Assembly: GCA_004151065.3 (NCBI GenBank)
Contig: NWUY0300100198.1
Span: 1 to 21,178 of the forward strand
Origin: Larix sibirica
Lineage: Eukaryota; Streptophyta; Pinopsida; Pinales; Pinaceae
DNA length: 21,178 nt
Direction of reading: 5' to 3'
Below are positions 19,520 through 21,178 of this stretch, piece after piece (position 1 is the first letter of the stretch; every line of letters starts with the position of its first letter). Position numbers and translations under genes: made by a program. The notes under the pieces are model-generated. The model ran no database searches, had not been told where the DNA came from, and saw only the letters and a program-made list of their open reading frames with translations.

Positions 19520-20035
19520 CCAGCATTATAGCAAAAGTGGAAAGCAAAGAAAAATCAGAATCAAAACAGAATGTGCAAATATTTCAGTAGAACCAATGAC
19601 GAAACAACCTATTGTCGATGTGGTAACAAGAGGTAGGATACGACAGGTATGAAAGGAAATTCATAGTAACCAGTGGGACCCGAGAGTGAGACCAACAGTT
19701 TAGAAACCACCACAATTTGATGTGCAAAAAGAAAAGGGGGTTTTCTTTGAAGCTCGTGATGAATTTATGAAGGGTACGTCATCATCCTCCCCACCACCAG
19801 TATTTGGGAGTGACCTATATATGATATGCCACCTCGCTTCGACCAATCTTGTATCAAAGAAGACTCCAGGAAAGGTAAGTGCTCTACATAGCTTTTTGAA
19901 AAGTTGTTTGGATTTGATTAAGGATGAAAATGCATTGAGGGAATTGCACAAGTTAATTGGAGAAACTGAGGGGGATTTAACAAAGAAAGATTGTAAATCA
20001 TATTCAGAAGAGAACAAAGACTGGTCGGAACTGCG
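19520..20035 (+). pseudogene. Gag-protease linker
   Basis: This joins the nucleocapsid to the protease. An open frame at 19722-20084 covers most of it. It includes KEKGVFFEARDEFMKG, a Ser/Pro-rich stretch (SSSSPPP) and a conserved-looking helix, VSALHSFLKSCLDLI. A parallel frame around 19815 reads YDMPPRFDQSCIKED, so a frameshift falls here. No catalytic motif is expected in this part. The frame then runs directly into the protease (LNVQIGDYNMDFLL). Confidence 0.6.
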
Positions 20036-20370
20036 ACTTAATGTGCAGATTGGTGACTACAACATGGATTTTTTATTATTTTAGATTTGGGTCAGATGTA
20101 AATATTCTGACCAAAAAACATGGGAAATATGGGAAATCCTGAAGTTAGTATGGTCACCTATTCAGCTACGGTTGGCCAATCAACTAGAAAGTTATACCAT
20201 TTGGTAGATGGTTGGGTCCCTATCGAAGTGGAGGGACTGTGTACTTTTGCAACTTTGAAGTTATAGAGATTGTCGATGATACTAATCCTATATCCTGCAC
20301 TTTTGGGAATTGACTGGGCCATTCAGAATCAAACTATCATTAACTTCAAGAAAGAGATGTTTTTGAAATG
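20036..20370 (+). pseudogene. Retropepsin-like aspartic protease, frameshifted at the active site
   Basis: This domain would cleave the gag-pol polyprotein. The sequence reads LNVQIGDYNMDFLL, then a TAG at 20082. Next is DLG (20084 onward) and, after loss of one base, SDVNILTKKTWE. The D-(L/T)-G-S motif carries the catalytic Asp, so the deletion falls inside the active-site loop. Downstream words fit plant Ty3/gypsy proteases: WSPIQLRLANQ, PFG, VIEIVDDTNP and the second conserved element LLGIDWA...NFKKEM (about 20299-20355). A following VVAPLDP word (near 20383) matches the family's post-protease linker. Stops and shifts make it inactive. Confidence 0.82.
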
Positions 20371-20595
20371 ATGAAATAAGAGTTGTTGCACCTCTGGATC
20401 CCGTTGGAAGGACATAGGTATGTTAAATCGATCAAGGAAGATTATGATGCTTGAGATTTGGATAATATTTACAATGTATCCTCCAAGATAAATGACTATA
20501 TCTAATCCCACAATAGATGGTACGCTAAGCTGGGAAGTGTTAGCTCTTCTCATCAGATTCTGGCAGAAGCTCTAGAGAACTGGAGAATAGGTTAC

Positions 20596-21178
20596 ATGAA
20601 GTTTCAATGCGAATATGTGCTCGTGTTACAAGTCACTGCGTGGTTGGTAAAGAGGTATGTGACCTTCCCACTTATGAAGGTTTATAACTTGGATAAGTTT
20701 ATTGTTGAATTTGAAATTAAGGTACCAGAACAGACATATTTTAGCATTGGATGTGCCTTGAAAGCAACACCAGCGAGATGGTGGGTTGTTCATAAGCAGT
20801 CTATAACCGGTTGGTCACAGTGCAGAAGATTTTAGAAACTGGTTTGGCGAGGGAGTTCCATATGTGAGAGAAGTACACTGGGTTAACTAGTCCCACATAT
20901 CTAGATATATGTAGTGTTATCTGGCAAAAATACCCAAGCAAGAGTGGGTACACTATGTTCATTCATACACTTGATACTATACCAAGAAATTGGTATACGC
21001 CGCTGGAACTTCGACAAGGAACTGCAGATGGGATAACTTGGCTATGAGTTTCAAGCAGACATTCAATTATGAGGATGAAAGTCCAACAATAGATGCGGCT
21101 CTGCAGGTTATTAAGGCAAATATTTTTGAGGAAATTCCTGGACCAATGCTAATATGTCGTAGTGGAATGAACAGTTGA
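20596..21178 (+). pseudogene. Post-protease conserved gag-like domain (runs to window edge)
   Basis: The open segment 20596-20835 contains KVPEQTYFSIG, ALKATPARWWVVHKQSI and GWSQCRRF. After a frameshift it continues GEGVPYVRE, LDICSVIWQKYPS and MFIHTLDTIPRNWY. The open segment 20990-21178 adds MSFKQTFNYEDESPTIDAAL and KANIFEEIPGPM, with a TGA at the last three bases. The RWW/HTLDTIP-NWY layout resembles a gag-type helical domain that I recall lying between protease and RT in some plant Ty3/gypsy polyproteins; its function is not known to me. RT is not reached within the window. The 20440-20595 part is a decayed linker. Confidence 0.6.

Larger units (their letters stand above)
18008..21178 (+). 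mobile_element. Ty3/gypsy-type retrotransposon, gag to post-protease portion (decayed, runs off window)
   Basis: From left to right on the plus strand lie a gag N-terminus and core, a cysteine-histidine knuckle array, a linker, an aspartic protease and a further conserved domain, in the order I associate with a widespread plant Ty3/gypsy family. Each part is interrupted by stops or 1-2-nt indels. No second LTR, RT, RNase H or integrase is present; those should lie to the right of the window. The orientation is opposite to the 7.5-kb element, so this is an independent insertion. Confidence 0.8.

Noticed and set aside
19700-20017. 105-codon minus-strand open frame opposite the gag-protease linker
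   Set aside because: The plus strand continues the gag-protease order in frame; the antisense frame has no motif.
1-21178. CRISPR array or bacterial operon
   Set aside because: No spaced identical repeats, no ribosome-binding sites ahead of open frames, and all recognisable coding belongs to plant transposable elements.

Overview
This window looks like AT-rich, gene-poor nuclear DNA from a seed plant. The evidence is a plant-type Ty3/gypsy gag-protease region, a CACTA-type terminus beginning CACTACTACAAAAG, a primer-binding site matching plant initiator tRNA-Met, and very little intact coding sequence. The decay is heavy: paired LTRs differ at roughly 15% of positions by eye, and reading frames carry many stops and small indels. 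Slow repeat turnover of this kind fits a large genome such as a gymnosperm, but that placement is inference. I see no complete, convincingly functional host gene, and no tRNA, rRNA or CRISPR array.

Layout, left to right. 1-1050: AT-rich DNA with short repeats only. 1053-1562: a roughly 255-bp tandem duplication that resembles a duplicated exon plus intron. 2332-2859: a GC-richer open frame made of degenerate repeats whose spacings are all multiples of three; its antisense strand also has a strikingly Cys-rich open frame. 2888-2967: a 16-bp palindromic tandem array. 3108-3506: a broken Ty3/gypsy reverse transcriptase fragment. From 3607: a CACTA-like transposon end with subterminal repeats, then a foldback with arms of about 270 bp (4172-4764). 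4765-8715: AT-rich, stop-dense DNA with one 204-bp tandem duplication and no recognised gene.

8721-16214 is the best-defined feature: a 7.49-kb LTR retrotransposon on the minus strand. It has 2.15-kb LTRs, TG...CA ends, a probable 5-bp target duplication (ACGAG/ATGAG), a tRNA-iMet primer-binding site and a polypurine tract. Its 3.2-kb interior shows none of the usual pol motifs. It instead holds one long decayed minus-strand reading frame (about 14010-11299) that I cannot identify. The structure resembles a LARD or other non-autonomous element.

16215-21178 appears to be part of a second, plus-strand Ty3/gypsy element: a possible LTR promoter near 16740, a decayed gag (18008-19012), an array of five degenerate CCHC zinc knuckles (19037-19519), an aspartic protease with a frameshift in its active-site motif (about 20036-20370), and a further conserved gag-like domain reaching the window edge. 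RT, RNase H and integrase would lie beyond the window.

The inferred order of events is an old background of decayed repeats into which the 7.5-kb element inserted. That element then decayed in place, partly through C-to-T changes. The two most novel-looking items are the unidentified long frame inside the 7.5-kb element and the codon-phased, Cys-rich repeat locus at 2.3-2.86 kb.
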